DNA of 64,000 bases from Burkholderiales bacterium (GTDB lineage: Bacteria; Pseudomonadota; Gammaproteobacteria; Burkholderiales; SG8-41), in assembly GCA_020854035.1 (NCBI GenBank), contig JADZGE010000064.1:39691-103690 (forward strand). The letters are read 5' to 3'. The notes beneath the pieces were generated by a model, which saw nothing but the letters and a program-made list of their open reading frames with translations, was not told the DNA's origin and made no database searches. Position numbers and translations under genes: made by a program. Of this stretch, positions 44,739 through 53,536 are shown piece by piece. Every line of letters begins with the position of its first letter. Position 1 is the first letter of the stretch.

Positions 44739-45602
44739 TTACCTCAGGAATGCCTCGTGGAACGCGGCGATGGCGGCGGCGGTGTCGCGCGCGGTCTTCG
44801 CCACGACGCCCGCCTCGCGCAGGTCGCGCCCGAATTCGAGCTGCATCGCGTCGATGCCGTCCGCGTGGCGGCTGCCGTAGACGGCGACGGTGTAACCGCC
44901 GGTGTAGTTCCTTTCCTCGGCGCGCGCGGTCGGCGGCAGCTCGTTCGGCGGCAGGATGCGGTATCCCATGGCCACGAAGCGCCCGAACACGCTGTCCGGC
45001 CCCGTCACGGCCGGCGGGCCGGCGCGGGCAAGGAGCGCCTTTACCGTCGCGCCATAGCGCGTTCCGCGCAGGATCGAATCGCGGTAAGCGGACTGGCCGT
45101 GCACGTCGAAGAGCATCCCGTGGCGATGCCGCGCGCGGACTTCGTCCACGAAACGGCGGGTCGAGGCATGGTAGGCGTTGAAGTCACCCTCGCAGCCCGG
45201 CGCGCTGTAAGCCTCCTCCGCCGGGCGGTTCGCATCGATGAAGCGTCGGTGGAACTTCGCCAGCACGAGGTAGGGCCGCCGGCCGGTCAGGCGCTCAAGC
45301 TCGCCGGCGATCCCGAGGGCAAGGACGTCGGTATTGAAGTCGGCGGTGACGACGAACCGGGGGCCGGCGGGCGTGCGCACGGGGCAGCCAGGGACTTCGT
45401 CGCGCCCGCCGTGCGGCGCCGTCAGGATTACCGGCATGTCGCCCTCCCGCGCGAGGACCAGCTCGCTCCCCGCGGCGGGCGAGCACGCCGCCAGCGTTGC
45501 GACGATCGTAACCCAGGCGACCCGGCGTGACGCACGAGCGCCGAACGGACTCCCCCTCCCGCGCGCGCCGCATGTCTCACGCAACGCGGCGATCCCGCTC
45601 AC
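44739..45602 (-). CDS. N-formylglutamate amidohydrolase-like lipoprotein
   Basis: 287 residues. The mature part is FGase-like: DMPVILTAPHGGRDEVPG (Zn His), FVVTADFNTDVLALGIAGELERLTG, YLVLAKFHRRFIDANRP, HGMLFDVHGQSAYRDSI (catalytic/metal His) and ELPPTARAEERNYTGGYTVAVYG. N-terminal sorting: VAWVTIVATLAACSPAAG contains a lipobox LAAC, suggesting an outer-membrane-directed lipoprotein. The GTG at 45602 is chosen for its GGAGGGCGGA leader. It leaves a long 25-residue arginine-rich n-region, so a later start cannot be excluded. Substrate uncertain. Confidence 0.72.
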   Translation of the reverse strand: MSGIAALRETCGARGRGSPFGARASRRVAWVTIVATLAACSPAAGSELVLAREGDMPVILTAPHGGRDEVPGCPVRTPAGPRFVVTADFNTDVLALGIAGELERLTGRRPYLVLAKFHRRFIDANRPAEEAYSAPGCEGDFNAYHASTRRFVDEVRARHRHGMLFDVHGQSAYRDSILRGTRYGATVKALLARAGPPAVTGPDSVFGRFVAMGYRILPPNELPPTARAEERNYTGGYTVAVYGSRHADGIDAMQLEFGRDLREAGVVAKTARDTAAAIAAFHEAFLR

Positions 45603-45655
45603 TCCGCCCTCCGTGTGCCGTCGGGACTCATGATCGAACGGCGTTCTGCAACCGG

Positions 45656-46522
45656 CTAGAGCTCGAAGGTCATGAGATCCTGGCCCCATACCAGCCGGCC
45701 CTTGTAGATCTCCGCCAAGCCGGCAATGACGCGCTCGCGCACGCCGTCGCGGTCGATCGCGGGTCCGTGATGGGTGGTGACGAGCGTCTTGACGCCGGCG
45801 TCGCGCGCCAGCGTGGCGACGACCTGCTGGCTCGAGAGTGCTCCCGGTTCGGACAGCTCGAAGTCGAATCCATTGAGGTAATGCACGAGCACGTCGGCAT
45901 CGCGCGCGAGTCTGTCGAGCGAGGCGACCGGCCCCTGCCGCCCGGACAGTCTGACGTCGCTCGTGTAAGCGAAGATCTTGCCGTTCGATGTCACACGGAA
46001 GCCGAGGCTCTCGAGATAGGGCTGGTGATGGATGACCCCGATCGCCTCCAGCTTCCAGCCGTCCCCCTCGACGACCGCGCCGTCGGCGATCTCCGTCGCC
46101 TCGACATCCGGCCACGGGCGCGTTGTTCCGCCGCCACGACTCTGGAAGATTCGCAGGCTGGCCGGATGTGTCGTGCGCGCGGTCAGGTCCCGATGGAACG
46201 CGCCCCGGGGGCCGAACAGCCGCTCCAGCAGCTCCCGGGTCCCGGCGGGCCCGTAGATCGCGAATCGAGGGCGTATGCCGCCGACGGCATCCCAGTGATG
46301 GTGGAGCAGGCGCGGGACGTCGCCGCAGTGATCGAAGTGCAGGTGCGAGAGGAAAAGGTGAGTCACGTCCTCGGCCTTCCTGCCGGCCTGCATGAGCCGA
46401 GCGTAGGCGCCGGGTCCGTGATCGATGAGGATGACGTCGGCGCCGGCCTCAAGAAGGTAGCTCGACGAGGCTCGTTTGAGGGAGGGCACCGGTGTGCCGG
46501 TACCCAACAGGGTGATCTTCAT
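45656..46522 (-). CDS. MBL-fold metallo-hydrolase (RNase Z / arylsulfatase-like)
   Basis: 288 residues. The N-terminus MKITLLGTGTPVPSLKRASSSYLLEAG and the metal motif LFLSHLHFDHCGDVPRLLHHHW (HxHxDH) are clear. Further ligands are in FAYTSDVRLSG (Asp) and TLVTTHHGPAID (His). The GTGTP start and the flexible arm suggest the RNase Z/ElaC-like or arylsulfatase branch. The physiological substrate is unknown. ATG at 46522. It lies 43 bp after the stop of the Bug pseudogene at 46566 (same strand). Confidence 0.88.
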   Translation of the reverse strand: MKITLLGTGTPVPSLKRASSSYLLEAGADVILIDHGPGAYARLMQAGRKAEDVTHLFLSHLHFDHCGDVPRLLHHHWDAVGGIRPRFAIYGPAGTRELLERLFGPRGAFHRDLTARTTHPASLRIFQSRGGGTTRPWPDVEATEIADGAVVEGDGWKLEAIGVIHHQPYLESLGFRVTSNGKIFAYTSDVRLSGRQGPVASLDRLARDADVLVHYLNGFDFELSEPGALSSQQVVATLARDAGVKTLVTTHHGPAIDRDGVRERVIAGLAEIYKGRLVWGQDLMTFEL

Positions 46523-46565
46523 GCGGGCGTGGCCGGGAGCGCTGGATCGAGGATGCAAGAGCCGG

Positions 46566-47317
46566 CTATTTCGCCGGCCCCGGTTCGCCGAGCAACTGCG
46601 TGAGTTCGACGTAGTCGCGCTGCACCGACGCCGCGAAGTCCCGGTTTCCCATGTAGTTGTCGTCCCACAGATTCCTCGCGACGAGCTCCTTCCGCCTGGC
46701 CGTCGCCGCGGTTCGGTCGAGCACCCCGTCCCAGTGGCGGATCCGAGCTTCCGACAGGCCGCGCGGGTCCGTGACGCCGCGCCAGAAGGAGCGGAGCACC
46801 TGCGCGCCCTGTTCCTTCCAGGTCGGCACGGCGGCGAAGGGGCCCGGGTAGCGCCTGGGCGCCGAGATGCCGACGATACGCAGGCGCGCCGCGGCGTTGT
46901 AAAGAGCGGTAACGGCCATGTCGATGTGGCCGCCCGGCAGATTGGTCATCGACTGCGCGCCGGAGCTGTAGATGACGATCGGCAGCAATCCCGGGTCGGT
47001 GCGTGATTGCGGAGGAGGGTCGGCGTGGCGAACGCGAGGAGGTGCCCGTCGCCCTCGCGGGCGGCGAGCATGCTCCACGCGATCGCGCCCGCCGCGCCCG
47101 GCTTGCTGACGACGACCGCCGGCACCTCCACCAGCCGGTGCGTGCGCTGGATGTTCTGCACCATGCGCGCGGTAACGTCAAGGGCACCACCCGCCGCAAC
47201 CCCCACCACGATCGAGGTATTGCGCTGAGGCGCCCAGCCGGCGGCCGATGACGGCGTGACCGAAAGCGCGGGGGCCACGACGCTCGCGGCCACGAGTGCG
47301 CGCAGTGCCACCGCCAT
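46566..47317 (-). pseudogene. Bug/TctC-family receptor, internal deletion with frameshift
   Basis: The N-terminal part from ATG 47317 has a signal peptide (VALRALVAASVVAPALSVTPSSAAG), then RNTSIVVGVAAGGALDVTARMVQNIQ, SKPGAAGAIAWSML and LLAFATPTLLRN, and then runs into DCCRS in the wrong frame. The other frame resumes with DPGLLPIVIYSSGAQSMT, LPGGHIDMAVTAL, GISAPRRYPGPFAAVPTWKEQG and ends LTQLLGEPGPAK. About 60-70 residues between the two parts are missing. The variant (VGVAAGG, PTWKEQG) belongs to the divergent receptor subfamily. Its ATG overlaps the TAA of the thiolase (TAATG). Confidence 0.82.
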
Positions 47318-48504
47318 TACATGCGCTCGAAGACCGCCGAAATGCCCTGCCCGCCGCCGATGCACATCGTGACGAGCGCGTACTTGCCGCCGGTGCGCTG
47401 GAGTTCGTAGAGCGCCTTCACCGTCAGCACCGCGCCGGTCGCGCCGATGGGATGGCCGAGTCCCACCGCGCCGCCGTTCGGGTTGGTCTTCTTCGGGTCG
47501 AGCTTGAGATCGCACGAGACGGCGAGCGCCTGCACGGCGAACGCCTCGTTCGACTCGATGACGTCCATCTGCTCGATCTTCAGCCCGGCCTTGTCGAGCG
47601 CGCGCTTCGACGCGGGCACCGGGCCGATGCCCATCACCTTCGGGTCCACGCCGGCGATGCCGTAGGAGACGAGCCGCGCCATCGGCTTCAGCCCCTTCTT
47701 CTCCGCCGCCGCGCGCTCCATCAGCACGACCGCCGCCGCGCCGTCGTTGATGCCCGAAGCGTTGCCGGCGGTGACGGTGCCGTCCTTCCTGAACACGGCG
47801 CGCAGCTTCGCCATGCCCTCCGCGCTCGCATCCGCGCGCGGGTGCTCGTCGCGGTCGAAGAGCGTCGTGCCCCTGCGCGTCTTCAACTCGATGGGCAGGA
47901 TCTGGTCCTTGAAGTAGCCCTTCTCGATCGCGTTCACCGCGCGCCGGTGGCTTTCCACCGAGAACTCGTCCTGCTGCTCTCGCGTGATCTTCCACTGCGC
48001 CGCGATGTTCTCCGCGGTGATCCCCATGTGCACCGTGTCGAAGGGGTCGGTGAGCGCGCCCACCATCATGTCCACGACGCCGCCGTCGTTCATGCGCTGG
48101 CCCCAGCGCAGCGTCGGCATGAGGTAGCCGCCCCGGCTCATCGACTCGGCGCCCCCGCCCACCGCGACGTCGGCGTCGCCGAGCAGGATCATCTGCGAGG
48201 CCGACACGATCGCCTGCATGCCGCTGCCGCACAGCCGGTTCACGGTGAGCGCGGTGGAGTCCTCGGGCAGACCGCCCTTCAACGCGGCAACGCGCGAGAA
48301 ATACATGTCCCGCGCTTCGGTGTGAATGACGTTGCCGATGACGCAGGCGCCGACATCCTTCGCATCCACTCTTGCGCGCTTGATCGACTCGCGTATCACC
48401 TGCGCGGAAAGCTCGGTCGGCGCGATGTCCTTGAGCGCGCCGCCGTAATCACCGATCGCGGTGCGTACGCCCGAAAGCACCACCACCTCGCGTCCATTCG
48501 CCAT
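47317..48504 (-). CDS. acetyl-CoA C-acyltransferase (thiolase)
   Basis: 395 residues, thiolase type II. The nucleophilic Cys is in LTVNRLCGSGMQAI. The C-terminal base region has NPNGGAVGLGHPIGATGAVL (His) and CIGGGQGISAVFERM (second Cys). Motif IESNEAFAVQAL also fits. The type is acetoacetyl-CoA or beta-ketothiolase (BktB/PhaA-like). It acts in fatty-acid or PHB-type metabolism. ATG at 48504 follows AGGAGG. It is transcribed ahead of the Bug pseudogene (1-nt overlap). The 48505-48710 gap holds no gene. Confidence 0.93.
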   Translation of the reverse strand: MANGREVVVLSGVRTAIGDYGGALKDIAPTELSAQVIRESIKRARVDAKDVGACVIGNVIHTEARDMYFSRVAALKGGLPEDSTALTVNRLCGSGMQAIVSASQMILLGDADVAVGGGAESMSRGGYLMPTLRWGQRMNDGGVVDMMVGALTDPFDTVHMGITAENIAAQWKITREQQDEFSVESHRRAVNAIEKGYFKDQILPIELKTRRGTTLFDRDEHPRADASAEGMAKLRAVFRKDGTVTAGNASGINDGAAAVVLMERAAAEKKGLKPMARLVSYGIAGVDPKVMGIGPVPASKRALDKAGLKIEQMDVIESNEAFAVQALAVSCDLKLDPKKTNPNGGAVGLGHPIGATGAVLTVKALYELQRTGGKYALVTMCIGGGQGISAVFERM

Positions 48505-48710
48505 GGGACCTCCTTAACTGGCTGAAATCATTGATATTGACGGTAGCCCGGCAGGGGGAAGACCGGGCGCGGGGAACGGGCGAAGTCTACGCCCGCCCGT
48601 GACGGGTGTCGAGATTGTGCGGCACAACATGAGTCTCGGCGGACGGGCCGCCGGTCGAACTCGGTTGCAGCACCCGGACCGATGAGCAGGCCGGGCGGCG
48701 GGCCACGCCG

Positions 48711-49739
48711 TCAGTCGCCAGCCGCGACGGTCACGCGGTCGCGCCCGGCGTGCTTCGACGCGTAGAGCGCCTCGTCCGCCCGCAGCATCAGTCGATCGAG
48801 CGGCTCGCCCTCGCGCGATCCGGCGAGGCCGATCGAGATCGTGATGCCGCCGACGTACTCGTTCGTGTCGAGGCGGCGGATGCGGCTTTGCCGGATGGCG
48901 GCGCAGACGCGCTCGGCGAGGGCACGCGCCGCCTCCACCGGCGTGTCCGGCAGCAGCGCCGCGAATTCCTCGCCGCCGTAACGGGCGACCGTGTCGCGGC
49001 CCTTCACCTGGGCGCGCAATGCCTGCGCGATGGCCCGGATCACCTGGTCGCCGAAGAGATGCCCGTAGCTGTCGTTCACGCGCTTGAAATGGTCGATGTC
49101 CGCCATGAGCAGCGTGCAGCCGGCGAGATTTTCGCCGCGCGCGGCGGCGGCCTCGCGCGCCGCGCGCTCGAAGCCGCGCCGGTTGCGCGCCCCCGTGAGG
49201 GGATCGGTGAGGACTTCGCCCTCGGCGCGTTCGAGGGCGTCCTTGAGGTCGCGGACCTCCTTCGCGCTCGTGTCGAGCCGTGACTGGAGCGCGCCGACCG
49301 AGCTTTTCATCTCGACCGTGCGCTCGATGAGCGAACGCACGAGGGAGGAGAGGGCTGGCGAGTCGACCTCGCGCGCGGCCCGCGCCACGTGCTCGCCGAG
49401 GGCTTCGCCGTAGCGCTCGGCCTTCTCCCCGGTGATCGCCGTCTGGCGGGCGAGTTCGTCCATGATGCGCCGCAGGTCGGCCTCGAAGCGATCGGCGTTC
49501 GCCGCGTCGCGCTCCGCGATGAAGCGGCAGTGCAGGCGCGCCACATCGGCGTCCTCGAGCACCGCCTTGTCCGCGAGGAGCGAGTCCGCCGCGCGCTTGA
49601 GCGGGACGTTGAGTCCGGCGGCATACTCGTACCACACCGCGTAGCTCACCGGGTGAAAAGCGGCGTTGTGCCGCCCCATGAGCTGCAGTGTCAGGCGCAG
49701 TACTTCGCCGCTCTGCTCCCTCGTCTCGTGGTAGCGCAT
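48711..49739 (-). CDS. GGDEF-domain diguanylate cyclase
   Basis: 342 residues. An N-terminal helical region (about 1-165, coiled-coil-like GALQSRLDTSAKEVRDLKDALERAEGE) is followed by a GGDEF domain with LTDPLTGARNRRGFERA, LLMADIDHFKRVNDSYGHLFGDQVI and the active-site RYGGEEF. It should make cyclic di-GMP from GTP. The inhibitory I-site position nine residues upstream reads K instead of R (KGRD), so product inhibition may be weak. No membrane segment is seen. ATG at 49739. The 49740-50079 interval up to the divergent RraA gene shows only GC-rich non-coding sequence. Confidence 0.88.
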   Translation of the reverse strand: MRYHETREQSGEVLRLTLQLMGRHNAAFHPVSYAVWYEYAAGLNVPLKRAADSLLADKAVLEDADVARLHCRFIAERDAANADRFEADLRRIMDELARQTAITGEKAERYGEALGEHVARAAREVDSPALSSLVRSLIERTVEMKSSVGALQSRLDTSAKEVRDLKDALERAEGEVLTDPLTGARNRRGFERAAREAAAARGENLAGCTLLMADIDHFKRVNDSYGHLFGDQVIRAIAQALRAQVKGRDTVARYGGEEFAALLPDTPVEAARALAERVCAAIRQSRIRRLDTNEYVGGITISIGLAGSREGEPLDRLMLRADEALYASKHAGRDRVTVAAGD

Positions 49740-50079
49740 CCCCGGTTTCGTCCTGCATTGCGCCCTGCCGCGCCGCGGCGTGTCCCGGGCGGGGCTCGTC
49801 CGGGCGTAATCACGGCCCGTCCCGGCGCGAACTTTAGCCGGGGGGTGGCAATCCAGGCGGTGCGGTCGTCCCGCGTGCTACGATGCCCGCCTCGCGCCGG
49901 GAAAGAAATCCGGAGGGGAGCCGGACACTCGCGGGGCGCTGCCCGCACGGCACCCGGTGCCCCGCGCGCGAGCGCCGCGGCCGCCGCGACCGGCGATACG
50001 CGGGGTTCCATTGGATCCCCGCGCGTGCCGGGCACGGTGAAGCCCGGCAAGCCCGCGAACGAGACGAAGGGAGAACGCC

Positions 50080-50748
50080 ATGATACGTGTCAATCCCATG
50101 CCGCCGCAGGTTGCGCCGGCACTCCTCGAGAAGCTCGCCAGCCTCGACCCCGTTACGGTGGGGCATTACCGGGAGTGGGGATTCATGGACCCGGCGATCC
50201 GGCCGCTCATGAAGGGCCGGCGCGTCACCGGTACCGCGGTCACGATCATCACCTCGGCGCACGACACCAGCATGATCCCGTACGCGATCGGCCTCGCGCG
50301 GCCGGGCGACGTGCTGGTGATCGACCGCCTGGGCGACATGCGCCACGCCTGCATGGGCGGGGTCGTGGCCCTTGCCGCGAAAGTGGCGGGCGTGGCGGCC
50401 GTCATCATCGACGGCCTCGCGTGCGATCTCAACGAATTCGAACAGTACGGCCTGCCGCTCTGGTGCCGCGGGGAAGCGGCCCTGACCGGGCGTTCGCTGG
50501 CGAGCGACGGCGCCCTCAATGTCCCGGTTGCCTGCGGCGGGGTCGCCGTGCTGCCGGGGCAGGCAGTGCTCGCCGACAGCGGCGGCGTCTACGTGTGCGG
50601 AGCCGACGAAATCGACGAGATCTGCGAGATCGGCCTGCCGATGCAGAGCCGCGAGCCCTCGACGCTCGCGCGCCTGCGCGCCGGGGAAAAACTCGGCGCG
50701 ATCGGGGGCTCGGCGGCGCGAATCGAGGCCGCGTTGAAGAAGCAGTGA
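50080..50748 (+). CDS. RraA-like / HMG-aldolase family protein
   Basis: 222 residues, RraA fold, related to RNase E inhibitor RraA and to HMG/CHA aldolases. The core is DVLVIDRLGDMRHACMGGVVALAAKVAGVAAVIIDGLACDLNEF. In HMG/CHA aldolases the second block contains an Arg-Asp pair that binds substrate and metal. Here the Arg is Cys (ACD), so aldolase function is uncertain. ATG at 50080 follows AAGGGAG. It is next to a convergent Bug receptor. Keto-acid metabolism is possible from context. Confidence 0.78.
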   Translation: MIRVNPMPPQVAPALLEKLASLDPVTVGHYREWGFMDPAIRPLMKGRRVTGTAVTIITSAHDTSMIPYAIGLARPGDVLVIDRLGDMRHACMGGVVALAAKVAGVAAVIIDGLACDLNEFEQYGLPLWCRGEAALTGRSLASDGALNVPVACGGVAVLPGQAVLADSGGVYVCGADEIDEICEIGLPMQSREPSTLARLRAGEKLGAIGGSAARIEAALKKQ

Positions 50749-50863
50749 CGCGGTGTCCGCCCGCCGCTGCCGCGAGCGCGGCAAGGCAGCCCGCGAACGA
50801 GGCGCGTCGCGCGGGCGGGTGTGCGCCGGCTGCGTCGGCCTTCGGGCCTGCGCGGCGGCGAAC

Positions 50864-51853
50864 CTACTCGACCTTCACGCCCGCGGCCTTCCATACCGCC
50901 CGCCGTGTCGTGATTTCTTCGTGAACCAGCTTGTCGAATTCCTCCGGGCTGCTCGACTTGGCGAGCCCGCCGAGGCTCGCGATGCGTTCCTTGACCTCGG
51001 GCTGGGCGATGACCTGCGCGGCGTCCTTGCCGAACCGGTTGACCAGGGCCCGCGGCATCCTGGAGGGAACCAGCATGCCGTACCAGCCCTGGTACTCGAA
51101 CTGCGGAATCCCCGCCTCGGCCGGAGTCGGGACATCCGGGAGCGCGCCGGCGCGGTAGGGCGTGGTCACGATCAACGCCTGGATCTTGCCGCCCTTCACG
51201 AGCGGTGAGGCCGCGAGGACGGGCGAAAGGAGGTACTGCACGCGGCCCGCGACGAGATCGGTGAGCGTTTCGGGCGAGCCGCGGTAGGGCACGTGAACCG
51301 CGGAGATGCCGACACGCAGGTTGAACAGCGCCGCGCCGTAGTGCGGCCCGCTGCCGAGGCCCGTGGACGCGAAGTTCAACTGCCCGGGCTTCGCTTTCGC
51401 GAGCGCGATCAACTCCTTCACCGATTTCACTTTCAGCCCGAAGGAGACGACCAGCACGAGCGGCGTGCTCGCGAACTGGCTGATCCCCGAGAAATCCTTG
51501 ACCGGGTCGAACGGCAGTTTCGAGTAGAGCGCCGCGCTGCCGGCGAAGTTGGACCCGGTGATGAGCACCGTGTGCCCGTCTGGCGCAGCCTCGGCGACGA
51601 TCGTGCACGCGACGATGCCCCCCGCGCTCGGCCGGTTGTCCACCACGACCTGCCGGCCCCAGATTTCTCCCATCCTGGGTCCGACGAGGCGCGCCATCAC
51701 GTCCGTCGCGCTGCCCGCCGTGAACGGGACGATGATTCGCACCGGTTTGTCGCCCGGCAGGATGGCTCCCCCGGGGGCGGCCCGCGCCGGGACTGCCGCA
51801 ACGAGGGCCAGGGCGGTGAGGGCGATCCACGCCCGCGCGTGCATCTGCTTCAT
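50864..51853 (-). CDS. Bug/TctC family periplasmic solute receptor
   Basis: 329 residues, complete. Signal peptide (MKQMHARAWIALTALALVAAVPARA). Family blocks: KPVRIIVPFTAGSATDVMARL, GRQVVVDNRPSAGG, APDGHTVLITG, HVPYRGSPETL, GRVQYLLSPVL and FEYQGWYGMLVP. Orphan receptor; ligand unknown. It converges with the RraA-like gene with 115 bp between stops. A short unassigned stretch (51854-51969) separates it from the SDR pseudogene. Confidence 0.9.
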   Translation of the reverse strand: MKQMHARAWIALTALALVAAVPARAAPGGAILPGDKPVRIIVPFTAGSATDVMARLVGPRMGEIWGRQVVVDNRPSAGGIVACTIVAEAAPDGHTVLITGSNFAGSAALYSKLPFDPVKDFSGISQFASTPLVLVVSFGLKVKSVKELIALAKAKPGQLNFASTGLGSGPHYGAALFNLRVGISAVHVPYRGSPETLTDLVAGRVQYLLSPVLAASPLVKGGKIQALIVTTPYRAGALPDVPTPAEAGIPQFEYQGWYGMLVPSRMPRALVNRFGKDAAQVIAQPEVKERIASLGGLAKSSSPEEFDKLVHEEITTRRAVWKAAGVKVE

Positions 51854-51969
51854 GTTTTCTTCCTCCGGTAAGTAGTCGATCCCGTGTTCCGTCCCGTTGC
51901 CTCCGGCCGGCGCTCACCGTCTCGCGCCGCCCGCCTGCATGGGGATTCCGTCGGATCGCACGACAGACT

Positions 51970-52382
51970 CTAGTGCACGATGTAGCCGCCGTCCATCACC
52001 AGCGCGTGGCCGACCACGCAGGCGGCGTCCTTCGATACGAGGAACGCCACGGCGCCGGCGACTTCCTCGGGCGTGCCGAAGCGCCCTGCCGGCACGTCGC
52101 GGGCGCGCTGCTCGAGTTCGCCGGGATTGCGGCCCGCCGCGAAGGCTTCCGTCATCACGGGGCCGGGGCAGACCGCGTTCACCCGGATGCCGTCCGCAGC
52201 GAGTTCGAGAGCCATCGAGCGCGTGAGCTGGATCAGTCCCGCCTTGGTGAGGCTGTAGATCGCGCCGTAGCGCGAGGCGACGATGCCGAGCTGGCTCGCC
52301 ATGTGCACGATAACGCCACGGCCTTGCCGATGCCGCGCGAGGCGCCGGTCACCAGCGCGGCCTTGCCGCTCAGCGCTTCCAT
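51970..52382 (-). pseudogene. short-chain dehydrogenase (SDR), internal deletion with frameshift
   Basis: From ATG 52382 the N-terminus MEALSGKAALVTGASRGIG is a perfect SDR cofactor motif (TGxxxGIG) and stops making sense after GKAVA. In another frame the catalytic half follows at once: VIVHMASQLGIV, then SRYGAIYSLTKAGLIQLTRSM (YxxxK) and RVNAVCPGPVMTEAF, to the stop at 51970. Roughly 120 residues (NAG motif, central strands) are missing. The joint falls in a GGCG overlap, consistent with deletion by microhomology. Confidence 0.85.
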
Positions 52383-52419
52383 CGTGGTCACGGCAGCCGG
52401 AACGGGGGGCGCGGCGCCG

Positions 52420-53391
52420 CTAGTCGACCTTGAGCCCTGCGCCGCGGACAACTTCACCCCAGGATCGCATTTCGTCCGCGACGTACTGCTTGAACTCGGC
52501 ACGGCTGTACGGCGCCGGCTCGGACGCGTTGGTCGCGAGCACTTCCTTCATGCGCGGGTGCGTCACGGCCTTCCCGATCTCCGCATGCAGCCGGTCGAGG
52601 ATCGGCGCTGGCGTGCCGGCGGGCGCGAAGAACCCGGTATTGCATCCCATGACGAAACCGGGAAGCGACTCGGCGAGGGCCGGCGTGTCGGGGTAGAGCG
52701 GGGAGCGCTTCGGCAGGGTGATGCCGAGCAGTGTCAGCCGGCCGGCCCTGATGTGCGGGATCGCCGCGGCGATGCATGAAAAATACATCCCGGATTCTCC
52801 CGCGACGACGGCCGCGGTCGCCGGCCCGCCGCCCTTGTAGGGTACGTGCAGGGGCTTCACCCCGGTGTCGCGGTTGAACCGCGCCCCCGCGAGATGCGTG
52901 ATGGAGCCGGGACCGGACGAAGCGTAGGTGAACTCGTCGGGGCGCTTCTTCGCGTAGTCGATCAACTGCGGGATCGACTTCAACCCGAGTTTCGGATTCA
53001 CGACGAGGACCATGGGCGAGCGCGACGGCAGCGCGACCGGCTCGATGTCCTTCAACGGGTCGTACGGCAGCCGCGTGTAGAGCGTCGCGCTGATCGCATG
53101 GCTCGGCACATCGTGCATCATCAGGGTGTAGCCGTCGGGATTCGACTTCGCGGTAATGGCGGCGCCGAGCGTTCCCGCCGCCCCCGGGCGATTGTCGGCG
53201 ATCACCTGCTGTCCGAGCGACTCCGAGAGCACGGAGCCGAGGCTCCGGGAAACGACGTCGGTGATGCCGCCGGGAGGCCATGGCACGACCAGGCGTATCG
53301 GCCGCGCCGGGAATTCCTGGGGAAAGCCCTGCGCGGCCGCGGCGAGCAGCATCACGGCGAGCAGCCCCGGAGCGGCCCTGGGTGGGATCAT
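52420..53391 (-). CDS. Bug/TctC family periplasmic solute receptor
   Basis: 323 residues, complete. Start ATG 53391 follows GGAGGAGG. Signal peptide MIPPRAAPGLLAVMLLAAAAQG, then FPARPIRLVVPWPPGGITDVVSR, GQQVIADNRPGAAG, NPDGYTLMM, LPYDPLKDIEPVA, HVPYKGGGPATA, AGRLTLLGI and a C-terminus AGLKVD. Next in the cluster of Bug genes. It is divergent from the aconitase-superfamily pair at 53537, so the two may be co-regulated. Confidence 0.9.
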   Translation of the reverse strand: MIPPRAAPGLLAVMLLAAAAQGFPQEFPARPIRLVVPWPPGGITDVVSRSLGSVLSESLGQQVIADNRPGAAGTLGAAITAKSNPDGYTLMMHDVPSHAISATLYTRLPYDPLKDIEPVALPSRSPMVLVVNPKLGLKSIPQLIDYAKKRPDEFTYASSGPGSITHLAGARFNRDTGVKPLHVPYKGGGPATAAVVAGESGMYFSCIAAAIPHIRAGRLTLLGITLPKRSPLYPDTPALAESLPGFVMGCNTGFFAPAGTPAPILDRLHAEIGKAVTHPRMKEVLATNASEPAPYSRAEFKQYVADEMRSWGEVVRGAGLKVD

Positions 53392-53536
53392 CCGGCCTCC
53401 TCCGCGCTCGATGTCCGTCAAAGGTTAGTGCCTCCCCGGAAGGCGTGTCAACCGGCGAGTGCGGCCTGCGCCGTGGCGCGCGTGTATTAAGATAGGCGCC
53501 CGCGGATCGAACGGAAGGAAACGCGCGGACAGTCTC

